Positions 26,473 through 35,121 of a stretch of DNA of 51,022 bases are shown piece by piece. The notes under the pieces are model-generated. The model searched no databases, was not told where the DNA came from, and worked only from the letters and a program-made list of their open reading frames with translations. Source of the DNA: Pseudomonas syringae (GTDB lineage: Bacteria; Pseudomonadota; Gammaproteobacteria; Pseudomonadales; Pseudomonadaceae); NCBI RefSeq assembly GCF_021606685.1, contig NZ_WKCB01000039.1, forward strand, positions 1-51,022, in the 5' to 3' direction. The first letter of the stretch is position 1; each line of letters starts with the position of its first letter. The translations under genes and the position numbers were made by a program.

Positions 26473-26710
26473 TGGTTGCTTGCGTGCGAAAAGAAAATTC
26501 ACAGCTATGAGCGGCATGAGAGGCGCAGATAGGACGCATAAGCCCGCCGCAAGTTCAGCAAGCTTGAGGACTTGTGAACTTGCGTCGCAGCTTTTCACCT
26601 GACCCGGCCCTTGCGCAGGCACTCCCTGTACCCGTAGGTCACGCCGATCTCGATTGATCAGAGCAACCCAGCCCCCTGGTCATGCACCGCCCTTGGCGAG
26701 CGGTACAGAC

Positions 26711-26735
26711 AGAAAGAAGCGAGGGGCTTCTTTCT
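26711..26735 (-). terminator. Terminator of the ivy operon
   Basis: AGAAAGAAGC and GCTTCTTTCT form a perfect 10-bp stem with a GAGGG loop, 43 bp beyond the ivy stop. On the minus strand it is followed by GTCTGT, a weak U-run. Confidence 0.6.
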
Positions 26736-26777
26736 ATGGACGCTGGCCCCGTCGACGACATGTGCGTCAGACGGAAC

Positions 26778-27242
26778 CTAGTACCAATTCGGATCTTTCT
26801 TCAGCTGCTCCATCAGCAGCTTCTGCATCCCTTCATCCGGCTTACCGATAAAACGGTAATCGGCGTGCCGCGTTGGAGACTTGTCCGACGGCAAGCCGAC
26901 CGGTACTTGCACCAACATGGCATAGGCGTCGTCCTTGTCGAGGCTGAAAGCAACGATCAAGCGCTTGTTCAGGCATGTGTCTGCAGTCTCACAGAGCGGC
27001 CCAACCAGGTACTTGTCGCCGTCTTCTTCCACGGCATTCATTTGTTCGGCCGTGCCGGACAGGTTCATCACCCATTCCGGCAGGCGCTCTTCTTTCTTCA
27101 CCACGTCTTGCCAGGTTTCGCGGTACTGCGGGTCCGCGCTGAGCAACTCGTTGGCCCGGGATTGGCCGTCATTGGCAGCCATCGCCAGGCCGCTGCCGCC
27201 CACGAGCAGGGCGGCAAACATGGCTTTAAAGGAAGTGGTCAT
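26778..27242 (-). CDS. ivy: Ivy family C-type lysozyme inhibitor
   Basis: A 154-aa periplasmic protein: signal peptide MTTSFKAMFAALLVGGSGLA ending near AMA, then an Ivy domain with the disulfide loop CETADTC (equivalent to the CKPHDC inhibitory loop of E. coli Ivy). The family blocks vertebrate C-type lysozyme and may also limit the cell's own lytic transglycosylases. The start at 27242 is two bases from the DUF1328 stop, so the genes form an operon; a longer in-frame start (27401) would overlap that gene and remove the signal peptide. Its place near algB matches PA5481 of P. aeruginosa. Confidence 0.85.
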   Translation of the reverse strand: MTTSFKAMFAALLVGGSGLAMAANDGQSRANELLSADPQYRETWQDVVKKEERLPEWVMNLSGTAEQMNAVEEDGDKYLVGPLCETADTCLNKRLIVAFSLDKDDAYAMLVQVPVGLPSDKSPTRHADYRFIGKPDEGMQKLLMEQLKKDPNWY

Positions 27243-27244
27243 GT

Positions 27245-27409
27245 TCAGCCTCGGCCGCGACGACCAAAGAAGAACGACGCAATGAACATCACCAGGAAGA
27301 CCACGAACAGGATCTTGGCGATACCCGTAGCGGTGCCCGCGATACCACCGAAGCCCAGGACTGCAGCCACAATGGCGATGATCAGAAATGTGATTGCCCA
27401 ACTCAACAT
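27245..27409 (-). CDS. DUF1328 small membrane protein (YtjA family)
   Basis: A 54-aa membrane peptide with two hydrophobic helices ([20 protein letters not shown], and a second around residues 29-48) and the tail FFFGRRGRG. It fits the DUF1328/YtjA family by length and by the [17 protein letters not shown] loop. A strong AAGGAGA site precedes the ATG. It is the first gene of an operon with ivy, which begins two bases on. Function unknown; homologues are often stress-induced small envelope proteins. Confidence 0.88.
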   Translation of the reverse strand: MLSWAITFLIIAIVAAVLGFGGIAGTATGIAKILFVVFLVMFIASFFFGRRGRG

Positions 27410-27464
27410 GGTGATTCTCCTTACGCTTCTATAAGAGGTAACAGCGGTAATGCCAAACGGCTGC

Positions 27465-27485
27465 TCAGTACAAGCAGCCGCTTTT
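27465..27485 (-). terminator. Hairpin between the small membrane gene and the DUF1328-ivy operon
   Basis: GGCTGCT and AGCAGCC pair around a seven-base loop, after the stop of the minus-strand gene at 27491. The U-run on that strand is weak (GTTTGG). Confidence 0.45.
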
Positions 27486-27490
27486 GTTGC

Positions 27491-27790
27491 CTAGAACACC
27501 CAACGCTCTTGGGTTGGCAGCTCGCCCAGGGTTGAATCCTGGTCGGCTACGCGCAATTGCGGGGCAGTTACATCGGCACTTGCGCTACCGACGGAACGGC
27601 TCTCAATTGAACTGAAATGGGTTTGTGTCATGGCCGGACGTTCGAAATGCGCGGTCTGCTGCTGACTCTGCTGCCAATGTTGCATCTGCTGGCCCGCAAT
27701 CAACGTGACCATCAACGCCAGGCTGGCAAACAGACCTTGCTGCAAGCGCAGTGGCGATACACACAATTGGTTGAGGCTTTGGCGAGTCAT
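27491..27790 (-). CDS. Small single-pass membrane protein, unrecognised
   Basis: A 99-aa protein from the ATG at 27790, which has a GGGAG site; a start at 27808 would add six residues. One hydrophobic helix lies at about residues 18-34 (FASLALMVTLIAGQQM), followed by a Gln/Ser-rich tail (HWQQSQQQTAHFERP). I do not recognise a family. It lies between the ivy operon and algB, where other pseudomonads also carry a small hypothetical gene (PA5482 position). Confidence 0.6.
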   Translation of the reverse strand: MTRQSLNQLCVSPLRLQQGLFASLALMVTLIAGQQMQHWQQSQQQTAHFERPAMTQTHFSSIESRSVGSASADVTAPQLRVADQDSTLGELPTQERWVF

Positions 27791-27808
27791 GCTGCTTTGC
27801 TCCCGCAT

Positions 27809-28168
27809 TCTGATTGTTCGTTGGGATAGCTATTGCAGAGCGCATGCCAGCTTTTTTACAAAAAAAAATTCAATAAAATCAATGAGTTAAATATATGCGC
27901 TAGGTGAACTGCCTAGCATCCTGCACGATGCCCCCCAGCAGGCCGTGCGAAATGCACGATGGTCAGTGGTCGGGTCAGCGGATAGAAAGGCAATAGGCCG
28001 TTGCCGAACTGGCAAGACGGAATGAAAACGCCATCAATCAGGGCTATTTAGGACGCTTTACAGATACCTGCACGACGTTGTCATTTATCGATCAGAATAA
28101 ACCATGCAACTTGCCCGATTATTCCGGGACTAAGCAAAGATCATTCATAGTTAAGGAGCGCGGGACAG
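27809..28168. other. Intergenic region upstream of algB
   Basis: About 360 bp, A/T-rich near 27860-27895. It holds an inverted repeat GCTAGG (27899-27904) / CCTAGC (27912-27917) and two copies of TGCACGATG (27922 and 27953 or so). I see no gene and no clear -24/-12 promoter. The algB start has a GGAGCG site. Confidence 0.5.
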
Positions 28169-29515
28169 ATGGAATCAGCCAAGGAACTTCAAGGCCGTAT
28201 TCTTTTAGTGGATGACGAATCCGCGATCCTCCGCACCTTCCGTTATTGCCTGGAAGATGAGGGCTATACGGTTGCCACCGCCAACAGCGCGGCCCAAGCC
28301 GATGCCCTGATGCAGCGCCAGGTGTTCGACCTGTGCTTCCTCGACCTGCGCCTTGGCGAGGACGATGGCCTGGTGGTGTTGGCCCAGATGCGTATTCAGG
28401 CACCGTGGATGCGGGTCGTGATCGTGACCGCGCACTCCGCTGTGGATACCGCCGTGGATGCCATCCAGGCTGGCGCCGCTGATTATCTGGTAAAACCCTG
28501 CAGCCCTGACCAACTGCGCCTGGCCACCGCCAAGCAACTGGAAGTGCGCCAGCTCTCCGCCCGTTTGGAAGCGTTGGAAGGTGCAGTACGCCAGCCCAAG
28601 GACGGCCTCGACTCCCACAGCCCGGCGATGATGGTGGTGCTGGAAACCGCGCGCCAGGTCGCCGGTACGGATGCCAACATCCTGATCCTGGGTGAGTCCG
28701 GCACCGGTAAAGGTGAGCTGGCCCGCGCCATTCACGGCTGGAGCAAGCGTTCCAAGAAATCCTGCGTGACTATCAACTGCCCGTCGCTGACCGCAGAGCT
28801 GATGGAAAGCGAGCTGTTCGGCCATAGCCGTGGCGCGTTCACCGGCGCCAGTGAAAGCACGTTGGGCCGCGTCAACCAGGCGGACGGCGGTACGCTGTTT
28901 CTCGACGAGATCGGCGATTTCCCCCTCACGTTGCAGCCCAAGTTGCTGCGCTTTATCCAGGATAAGGAATACGAACGCGTGGGCGACCCGGTCACCCGTC
29001 GCGCCGACGTGCGCATCCTTGCGGCCACCAACCTGAACCTGGAAGACATGGTGCGCGACGGTCGCTTCCGTGAGGATTTGCTCTACCGCCTCAACGTGAT
29101 CACCTTGCACCTGCCGCCACTGCGCGAGCGCAGCGAAGACATCCTGACCCTGGCCGACCGCTTCCTGGCACGTTTCGTCAAGGAGTACGCTCGCCCGGCG
29201 CGCGGTTTCAGCGATGAAGCGCGCGAAGCGCTGCTGAACTATCGCTGGCCGGGCAATATCCGCGAGCTGCGTAACGTAGTGGAACGCGCGAGCATTATCT
29301 GCCCCCAGGAAAAGGTCGAGATCAGCCACCTTAGCATGGCCGAGCAGCCGACCAACAACGCGCCGCGTATCGGCGCAGCGTTGAGCCTGGACGAACTGGA
29401 AAAAGCCCACATCGGCGCCGTGCTTGCCACCAGCGACACCCTGGACCAGGCGGCTCGTACCCTTGGCATCGACGCGTCGACCCTGTATCGCAAACGCAAA
29501 CAGTACAACCTGTGA
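28169..29515 (+). CDS. algB: NtrC-family response regulator of alginate and virulence
   Basis: A 448-aa regulator: receiver domain (10-125; Asp59 in FLDLRLG is the phosphorylation site), AAA+ domain (about 150-385) with Walker A GESGTGKGE, the GAFTGA loop in FGHSRGAFTGA and GGTLFLDEIGDF, then a C-terminal Fis-type helix-turn-helix (AARTLGIDASTLYRKRKQY). In P. aeruginosa AlgB controls alginate genes and quorum sensing with the kinase KinB, and can act without sigma54 despite its family. It lies 10 bp before kinB, in the same operon. Identity is secure from sequence and synteny. Confidence 0.95.
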   Translation: MESAKELQGRILLVDDESAILRTFRYCLEDEGYTVATANSAAQADALMQRQVFDLCFLDLRLGEDDGLVVLAQMRIQAPWMRVVIVTAHSAVDTAVDAIQAGAADYLVKPCSPDQLRLATAKQLEVRQLSARLEALEGAVRQPKDGLDSHSPAMMVVLETARQVAGTDANILILGESGTGKGELARAIHGWSKRSKKSCVTINCPSLTAELMESELFGHSRGAFTGASESTLGRVNQADGGTLFLDEIGDFPLTLQPKLLRFIQDKEYERVGDPVTRRADVRILAATNLNLEDMVRDGRFREDLLYRLNVITLHLPPLRERSEDILTLADRFLARFVKEYARPARGFSDEAREALLNYRWPGNIRELRNVVERASIICPQEKVEISHLSMAEQPTNNAPRIGAALSLDELEKAHIGAVLATSDTLDQAARTLGIDASTLYRKRKQYNL

Positions 29516-29525
29516 GCTGTACCCT

Positions 29526-31313
29526 ATGAAGTTAGCGATGAAACTGCGCACTCGTCTGTTCCTGAGTATCTCAGCGCTGATTACCGTCGCCCTGTTGGGT
29601 TTGATCCTGGGCCTGGTCAGCGTGATGCAAATGGCCAAGACCCAGGAGTCCCTGATTCGCAGCAACTTCATTACCCTGGATCTGGGGCTCAAACTGCGTC
29701 AGAGCCTCGGCGATCAGTTGATCATGATGCTGGAGCAACGCCCCGACCCCGAGGCTTTGCAAACCTCCAAGCAACATTACTTCGACCTGTTGGACCAAGG
29801 CATTGCCCACGAACAGCGCGACGGGCATGGCAACGGTTTCAGCCAGGCGCGTGTCGACTATCAAAAGCTGCTGGACGCGTTTGATCAGTCTCAGCAGCCG
29901 TCTCCACCGCCGGGCAGCAAGGATAAACTCACCGAAGCCTTCAATGTGCTGCGCAACGGGCTGATCACCGAACACAAACAGGCGTTGGCGAACATCAGTA
30001 CCAGCGAACACAAATCACGCGAACGTGCCTTGCTGATCGCCGGCCTGTTGGGGTTGGTGGGGCTCGCGGTGCTGATCATCGGATTTGTCACGGCCCATGG
30101 CATCGCCCGGCGCTTCGGCGGGCCGATCGAAGCACTGGCCAAAGCGGCGGACAAGATCGGCCAGGGTGATTTCGAGGTGACGCTGCCGATCTCATCGGCG
30201 GCGGAGATGAACCAGTTGACCCGCCGCTTCGGCATCATGGCCGAAGCCTTGCGCCAGCATCAGGCGACCAATGTCGATGAGCTGTTGGCCGGCCAGCAAC
30301 GCCTGCAAGCAGTGCTCGACAGCATCGATGACGGCCTGCTGATGATCGACCGCCAAGGCCGCCTGGAGCACCTCAACCCCGTCGCGCAGCGCCAGCTGGG
30401 CTGGGACGAAGCACGCCTCGGCCAGGGCCTGGGCGAGGCACTGGTACGTCCGGAGCTGGATGAACAGCTGCAACTTGTACTGCGTGGCGGCAACCTGGAG
30501 CGGGCGCCGGAAGACCTGGAAATAGAAGTGGAAGGCGAGCTGCGCTTGCTGACTTACAGCCTCACGCCCGTCAGCCATACCCAAGGGCATATTCTGGGGG
30601 CGGTGATGGTGCTGCATGACGTGACCGAGCAACGCGCCTTCGAGCGGGTGCGCAGCGAGTTTGTGTTGCGCGCCTCCCATGAGCTGCGCACGCCAGTCAC
30701 CGGTATGCACATGGCGTTCGGGCTGTTCCGCGAGCGCGCGAAGTTTCCTGCGGAATCCCGTGAAGCGGACCTGCTGGATACGGTGAACGAAGAAATGCAG
30801 CGCCTGATGCAGTTGATCAATGACCTGCTCAACTTCTCGCGCTACCAGAACGGCCTGCAGAAACTCACCCTGGGCCCGTGTGACGTCACCGACCTGCTCG
30901 AACACGCCCGTGCGCGCTTCGTCGAGCCGGCCAATGCGCAGCACATCGAACTGCTGGTAGAAGCGCAGTCCGACCTGCCCCGGCTGTATGCCGACCAGGC
31001 ACAACTGGAACGGGTGCTCGACAACCTGCTGGGCAACGCCCTGCGCCACACCGCCCAAGGCGGGCAGATTCGCCTGCAGGCGCGTCGCCATGGCGAGCGG
31101 GTGATCATCAGTGTCGAGGATAACGGCGAAGGCATTGCCTACGGGCAGCAGGGCCGGATCTTCGAGCCCTTTGTGCAGGTGGGTCGCAAGAAAGGCGGCG
31201 CCGGCCTTGGGCTGGCGCTCTGTAAGGAAATCGTGCAATTGCATGGCGGCCGCATGGGCGTGTATTCGCGGCCGGGGCAGGGCACCCAGTTCTATATGGC
31301 GCTGCCGCTTTAG
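29526..31313 (+). CDS. kinB: Sensor histidine kinase of the AlgB system
   Basis: A 595-aa kinase, the length of P. aeruginosa KinB. First membrane helix about 12-34, a periplasmic sensor of about 130 residues, second helix about 175-200, HAMP (about 200-250), PAS (about 255-365), HisKA with ASHELRTPVTGMHMAF (His in the 380s) and HATPase with NLLGNALRHT, EDNGEGI and GGAGLGLALCKEIV. KinB phosphorylates AlgB and, through phosphatase activity, reverses it. The start at 29526 (MKLAMKLRTRLF) gives the family length; an earlier frame overlapping algB is not needed. Confidence 0.95.
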   Translation: MKLAMKLRTRLFLSISALITVALLGLILGLVSVMQMAKTQESLIRSNFITLDLGLKLRQSLGDQLIMMLEQRPDPEALQTSKQHYFDLLDQGIAHEQRDGHGNGFSQARVDYQKLLDAFDQSQQPSPPPGSKDKLTEAFNVLRNGLITEHKQALANISTSEHKSRERALLIAGLLGLVGLAVLIIGFVTAHGIARRFGGPIEALAKAADKIGQGDFEVTLPISSAAEMNQLTRRFGIMAEALRQHQATNVDELLAGQQRLQAVLDSIDDGLLMIDRQGRLEHLNPVAQRQLGWDEARLGQGLGEALVRPELDEQLQLVLRGGNLERAPEDLEIEVEGELRLLTYSLTPVSHTQGHILGAVMVLHDVTEQRAFERVRSEFVLRASHELRTPVTGMHMAFGLFRERAKFPAESREADLLDTVNEEMQRLMQLINDLLNFSRYQNGLQKLTLGPCDVTDLLEHARARFVEPANAQHIELLVEAQSDLPRLYADQAQLERVLDNLLGNALRHTAQGGQIRLQARRHGERVIISVEDNGEGIAYGQQGRIFEPFVQVGRKKGGAGLGLALCKEIVQLHGGRMGVYSRPGQGTQFYMALPL

Positions 31314-31316
31314 GGC

Positions 31317-32105
31317 TTATCGTCGGTTCAACGCCCGCAGGATCGCGGCACTTTCCGCATCGGGCGTGCCATCAAACAGCGCCGGCCGGAAGTGCATCTG
31401 GAACGCCGCCATCACGTGACGCGTGGCTACATCCAGTTCGCCGGTCTGAGGCGTCTGGTAGCCCAGGTGCGCCAACTCCTCCTGGAACCAGGAAATGCTC
31501 GGCAACTGGGCGGCATATTGCACCTGGAAACGCGCCACGGCCTGGGCATCCGGCCACACGCCCAAGCCTTCATCGGCCAACTGCTTCCAAGGGAACAGGG
31601 GGCCCGGGTCGAGCTTGCGCAATGGCGCGATATCGCTGTGGCCAATAATGTTCTTGGGGTCGATTCCGTTGCGCCTGCTGATGTCCTTGAGTAACACCAG
31701 CAGCGATTTCACCTGCGCTTGCGAATACGGGTACCACAAGCGGCCCGTGGGCGTGTCCGTGTAGCCGGGGTTTACGATCTCGATGCCAATGGAGCTGGAA
31801 TTGAGCCAGGTGCGGCCCATCCACTCGCTTTCCCCCGCATGCCATGCGCGCTTGCCCTCGTCTACCAACTGGTAAACCGTAGCGGAGGCATCATCGCCGA
31901 TCAGGTAATGGGCACTGACCTCGCCGTGGGTCAACAGGGCCAGGGAGCGCTCAAGGTTGGTCGAGGTGTAATGGACGACCACGAATTGCACACGGTTGTC
32001 GTAGTTGACCGACGGGTGGCTGGTGTCCAGGCGGGGGCCGCTGGCGCAGCCCGCGAGCAGGAGAAACACAAAGGCGAAGTACAAGGATTTCATGGCGGAA
32101 GACAT
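31317..32105 (-). CDS. ampDh2: Lipoprotein N-acetylmuramoyl-L-alanine amidase AmpDh2
   Basis: A 262-aa amidase (258 from the ATG at 32093) with lipobox LLLAGC (Cys20). The Amidase_2 domain carries the zinc ligands in FVVVHYTST, GHSDIAPLRKLDPGPLFPW (His and Asp), and the C-terminal part is a peptidoglycan-binding helix bundle. It cuts the bond between MurNAc and L-Ala in the periplasm, in turnover and recycling, and in P. aeruginosa helps keep AmpC beta-lactamase repressed. It lies convergent with kinB, three bases from its stop, exactly as PA5485. Outer-membrane anchoring is expected. Confidence 0.9.
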   Translation of the reverse strand: MSSAMKSLYFAFVFLLLAGCASGPRLDTSHPSVNYDNRVQFVVVHYTSTNLERSLALLTHGEVSAHYLIGDDASATVYQLVDEGKRAWHAGESEWMGRTWLNSSSIGIEIVNPGYTDTPTGRLWYPYSQAQVKSLLVLLKDISRRNGIDPKNIIGHSDIAPLRKLDPGPLFPWKQLADEGLGVWPDAQAVARFQVQYAAQLPSISWFQEELAHLGYQTPQTGELDVATRHVMAAFQMHFRPALFDGTPDAESAAILRALNRR

Positions 32106-32181
32106 TACGCTGAAGACGATAATGCAACAGTGTAACGTACCGTTCCGGGCCCGGCGGTCAAATTACAAAATGGAACATCTT

Positions 32182-34236
32182 TTACGCCGCTTGCACCTGA
32201 TTGCGCCCGGCAGCCTTGGCCCGATACAGCGCCGCGTCGGCACGCTTGAGTGCCAGATCACTGCGCTCTCCCGGCTGGAACTGTGCCACGCCCATGGACA
32301 CGGTGATCGTCACCGGCTCGCCCTTGAAGTGAAACGGGCACGCTTCAATCGCCGCGCGCAGCACGTCGCCGGCCGCCAGGGCCTCCGTCAAGGATGAGTT
32401 CGGCATCAGCAACACAAACTCTTCACCGCCAAAGCGCGCAATAAAGTCGTTCGGCCGCAGGCGCTTGCGCAGCACGTTGGCGATGATCTTGAGCACCTTG
32501 TCACCGGCCAGGTGGCCGTAGCCATCGTTGATCCGCTTGAAGTGGTCCAGGTCCAGCATCGCCAGCGACAGGCTATTGCCGCGCTGGTGCCAGAGGTTCA
32601 CCTCCTGGTCGAGGCGTTCGCTCCAGGCTGCACGGTTGGGCAGGCCGGTGAGCGGGTCGATCAGAGCTTTCTGACGCTGCACCTCCAGGTGCTCGCGATA
32701 GCCCTGGGCCTCCTGCTCCATATGGGCGACCCGCTCGGCCAGCCCTTTGAGGCGCGCAGCCACTTCCTGCTCGCGCTGATCACGTTGTTGCTGGTGCTCG
32801 TCCATGGTGCCAAGCAAGCCTTCAAGATGGCTTTCCAGCACGTGCTTGAGGCTGTCCAGGTCGGCGGCCTCCTGCACACTGCTTTGCAGGCCGTCGACCT
32901 GTTCGCGGATCTGCGTATCCAGCTCCCGCGCGGCGGAACGGCTATCGGCATGGCCGTCGCTGGCGACCTGCAAGTGCCCCTGGAATGCCTCGAGGCGCTC
33001 GTTGAGCTGCTTGAGGTACGCCTCGAACTCATGCTGGCCGCTGTCGGTGATCGCCAGCATCAGCACCGCCAGGTCATCGAGGATCGGCAGCAGCTCGTAC
33101 CAGTTCAAGCCGTGGGCCAGGCGCTCACGCATGGCTTCGGCCTGGGGCCGGTGACGCTCTGGCAGGGACAACTCTTCCAGCAGGCCGAGCAAGGTGTCTT
33201 CGATGTGTTTGGCCACGGAGCTGTAGGACGGCTCCGGCGAATCCGGCAAGGAATAGACGCCATCTGTTTGCAATTCGTCGGGGTCAGGCTCCTCCGCTTC
33301 CAGCACGGGCGGAAGCGACAGGCTGCCGATAGCCGTCTCATCGGGTGTCTCGACCTGAGCCGATGGCCTCTCGATGAAGGCTGCGAGAGCGCTTTCGGGG
33401 GCTTGCTCTTCTGCCCGAGGCTCGGACGCCTCAGGCTCGATAGGCGCGACGGGCACCTCGACTGGAGCCGATTGAGCCGGGGTATCGGCGATCACTGGTT
33501 CGCTGGCCGCCTCGACAACCTGGGACGGCGCAGCGGGCTCAAGGGGCGCGGCCACGGGCTCTTGGGCCTGTGGCGCAAAGGCGCGCAAGGCTTGGGTAAG
33601 CTCGTCGGATTGCTCGGGCTGCTCAGGCTCGGCTTGCGGTTTGGGCGCTACCGAAGCTGGGGAGGGGCCAGCAGGCTGGTCACTTACTACCGTTTCGCTT
33701 GCTGCCTCCTTGGCGCCGAACAGGCGTTGCAACAAACCAGGCCCGGCGCGTGTGGTTTCGCCGTCCGGCTCCAGGTTATCCAGTGCCTGCCCCTGGAGGC
33801 CACTCAGTTCACTGAGCAACAACGGGATCTCACGGGCCTGGCTGACGCGCCCATCCAGCTGCTTGGCAAAGGTTTTCAGCGGGCGTGCGACCTCACGAGG
33901 CAACGGCAGCTTTTGTAATTGGCTGACCAGGGAAGTGAGCGCCGTGCTGATCTGTTCCACCCGGGTTTCGCGGCGCTGCTCGGAATCCAGCACGGCTTTT
34001 TCGAGGCGCGGCAACAGGGCAGCGAGGGCTGCATCCATGTCATCCGTGCGAACGACGTCGCGCATTTCCTTCATGCATTGGTCGACAGCGCGGTCGGTGC
34101 CTTCAGCGGCCAACGTACTGCGCACCAGGCCTCGGCGCAGCAGGTCGAGGCGGGCAGCCCAGCGGCGTTCGAGCTTTTCTTGTTGCTCGATGCTTTTAAG
34201 GTATTTTTCTTTCCAGCGCTGGGCGTCGTCGCTCAT
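32182..34236 (-). CDS. dgcP: Diguanylate cyclase DgcP
   Basis: A 684-aa cytoplasmic protein with a C-terminal GGDEF domain (about 515-684). The active site GGEEF (603-607) is intact, and RPND five residues upstream is an RxxD inhibitory site, so it should make c-di-GMP and be product-inhibited. The N-terminal half has coiled coils and a long Pro/Glu/Ala-rich, low-complexity stretch (about 190-330). The PA5487 counterpart localises to cell poles and affects biofilm. It overlaps the upstream EEP gene by four bases (ATGA), so the two are coupled. Confidence 0.9.
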   Translation of the reverse strand: MSDDAQRWKEKYLKSIEQQEKLERRWAARLDLLRRGLVRSTLAAEGTDRAVDQCMKEMRDVVRTDDMDAALAALLPRLEKAVLDSEQRRETRVEQISTALTSLVSQLQKLPLPREVARPLKTFAKQLDGRVSQAREIPLLLSELSGLQGQALDNLEPDGETTRAGPGLLQRLFGAKEAASETVVSDQPAGPSPASVAPKPQAEPEQPEQSDELTQALRAFAPQAQEPVAAPLEPAAPSQVVEAASEPVIADTPAQSAPVEVPVAPIEPEASEPRAEEQAPESALAAFIERPSAQVETPDETAIGSLSLPPVLEAEEPDPDELQTDGVYSLPDSPEPSYSSVAKHIEDTLLGLLEELSLPERHRPQAEAMRERLAHGLNWYELLPILDDLAVLMLAITDSGQHEFEAYLKQLNERLEAFQGHLQVASDGHADSRSAARELDTQIREQVDGLQSSVQEAADLDSLKHVLESHLEGLLGTMDEHQQQRDQREQEVAARLKGLAERVAHMEQEAQGYREHLEVQRQKALIDPLTGLPNRAAWSERLDQEVNLWHQRGNSLSLAMLDLDHFKRINDGYGHLAGDKVLKIIANVLRKRLRPNDFIARFGGEEFVLLMPNSSLTEALAAGDVLRAAIEACPFHFKGEPVTITVSMGVAQFQPGERSDLALKRADAALYRAKAAGRNQVQAA

Positions 34237-35111
34237 GCAAGGGGTCCGCTGGTACCCGGGCTCAACGCCGGAAATGCATCCGCGGTAAGCGAACCCGGCA
34301 AACGAATCTCTACCGCGACCGGCAGATGATCGGAGATGGGCTGCGCCAGCACCTGCACACTTTCCAGGGTGAGGGTCGGGCTGAGCAGGATATGGTCAAG
34401 ACAGCGTTGCGGGCGCCAGCTGGGAAACGTGGCCTCGACTTGCGGCGCCAGTAGCCCGAGGTCGCGCAACGGCGAATTCAGCAGCAGGTCGTTGGCATGG
34501 GTGTTCATGTCACCCATCAACACCTGGTGTTTGTAATTGCCGATCAACTCTCGGATGTAGGCCAGCTGCATGGTGCGCGTGCGTGCACCCAGCGCCAGGT
34601 GCATCATCACGACCACCAGGGCTTCAGGGCCTTCGCCAAAGCGCACGAGAATCGCCCCCCGCCCCTTGGGGCCTGGTAACGGGTGATCTTCGATGACAGA
34701 GGGCTTCAGGCGGCTGAGCACGCCATTGCTGTGCTGCGCCAAGCGCCCGAGATTACGATTGAGTTGCTGGTACCAGTAGGGGAATGCACCGAGATGGGCC
34801 AGGTGTTCCACCTGATTGATATAACCGGAGCGCAGGCTGCCGCCGTCGGCTTCCTGCAGGGCGACCAAGTCGAAATCATTCAACAGGTCGCCGATCTTCT
34901 GCAGGTTACCGGCCCGACCATTGTGGGGCAGCAGGTGCTGCCAGCCACGGGTGAGGTAGTGCCGGTATTTTTCGGTGCTGATACCCACTTGGATATTGAA
35001 GCTGAGCAGGCGCAGGCGGCTGTCTGCCGGCAGGCCTGTGGATTCCAGGTGATGCTCGTTGACCTGCGGGTCATGCAGGCCAACGACGCGTTCGGTACCC
35101 CAGCGGCGCAT
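34233..35111 (-). CDS. Endonuclease/exonuclease/phosphatase family protein
   Basis: A 292-aa EEP-fold protein. LLSFNIQVGI (motif I), LVALQEADGGSLRSGY (Glu metal ligand), LVVVMMHLALG, VLMGDMNTHAND (Asp/Asn) and PISDHLPVAVEI (catalytic Asp-His) are all in place, so it is likely a Mg2+-dependent phosphodiesterase. Substrate unknown (DNA, RNA, phospholipid or phosphoinositide-like molecules are all known in the family). It has no signal peptide and shares a four-base overlap with dgcP. dsbA lies 10 bp upstream. Confidence 0.85.
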   Translation of the reverse strand: MRRWGTERVVGLHDPQVNEHHLESTGLPADSRLRLLSFNIQVGISTEKYRHYLTRGWQHLLPHNGRAGNLQKIGDLLNDFDLVALQEADGGSLRSGYINQVEHLAHLGAFPYWYQQLNRNLGRLAQHSNGVLSRLKPSVIEDHPLPGPKGRGAILVRFGEGPEALVVVMMHLALGARTRTMQLAYIRELIGNYKHQVLMGDMNTHANDLLLNSPLRDLGLLAPQVEATFPSWRPQRCLDHILLSPTLTLESVQVLAQPISDHLPVAVEIRLPGSLTADAFPALSPGTSGPLA

Positions 35112-35121
35112 GGCAGGCCCC

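Larger units (their letters stand above)
26051..26777. other. Gene-poor region between gltP and ivy
   Basis: About 730 bp without a gene I can recognise. It holds the gltP promoter side, a partly symmetric ATGCCGAATCGGCAT followed by GGCTTTTTTT (26241-26263), a TetR-like palindrome (26273-26290), a possible small frame (26323-26472) and the ivy terminator (26711-26735). Short, conflicting frames on both strands suggest decayed or non-coding DNA. Confidence 0.5.

Noticed and set aside
27809..28168. Sigma54 promoter before algB
   Set aside because: No convincing GG-N10-GC pair with a TTGCA-type -12 box.
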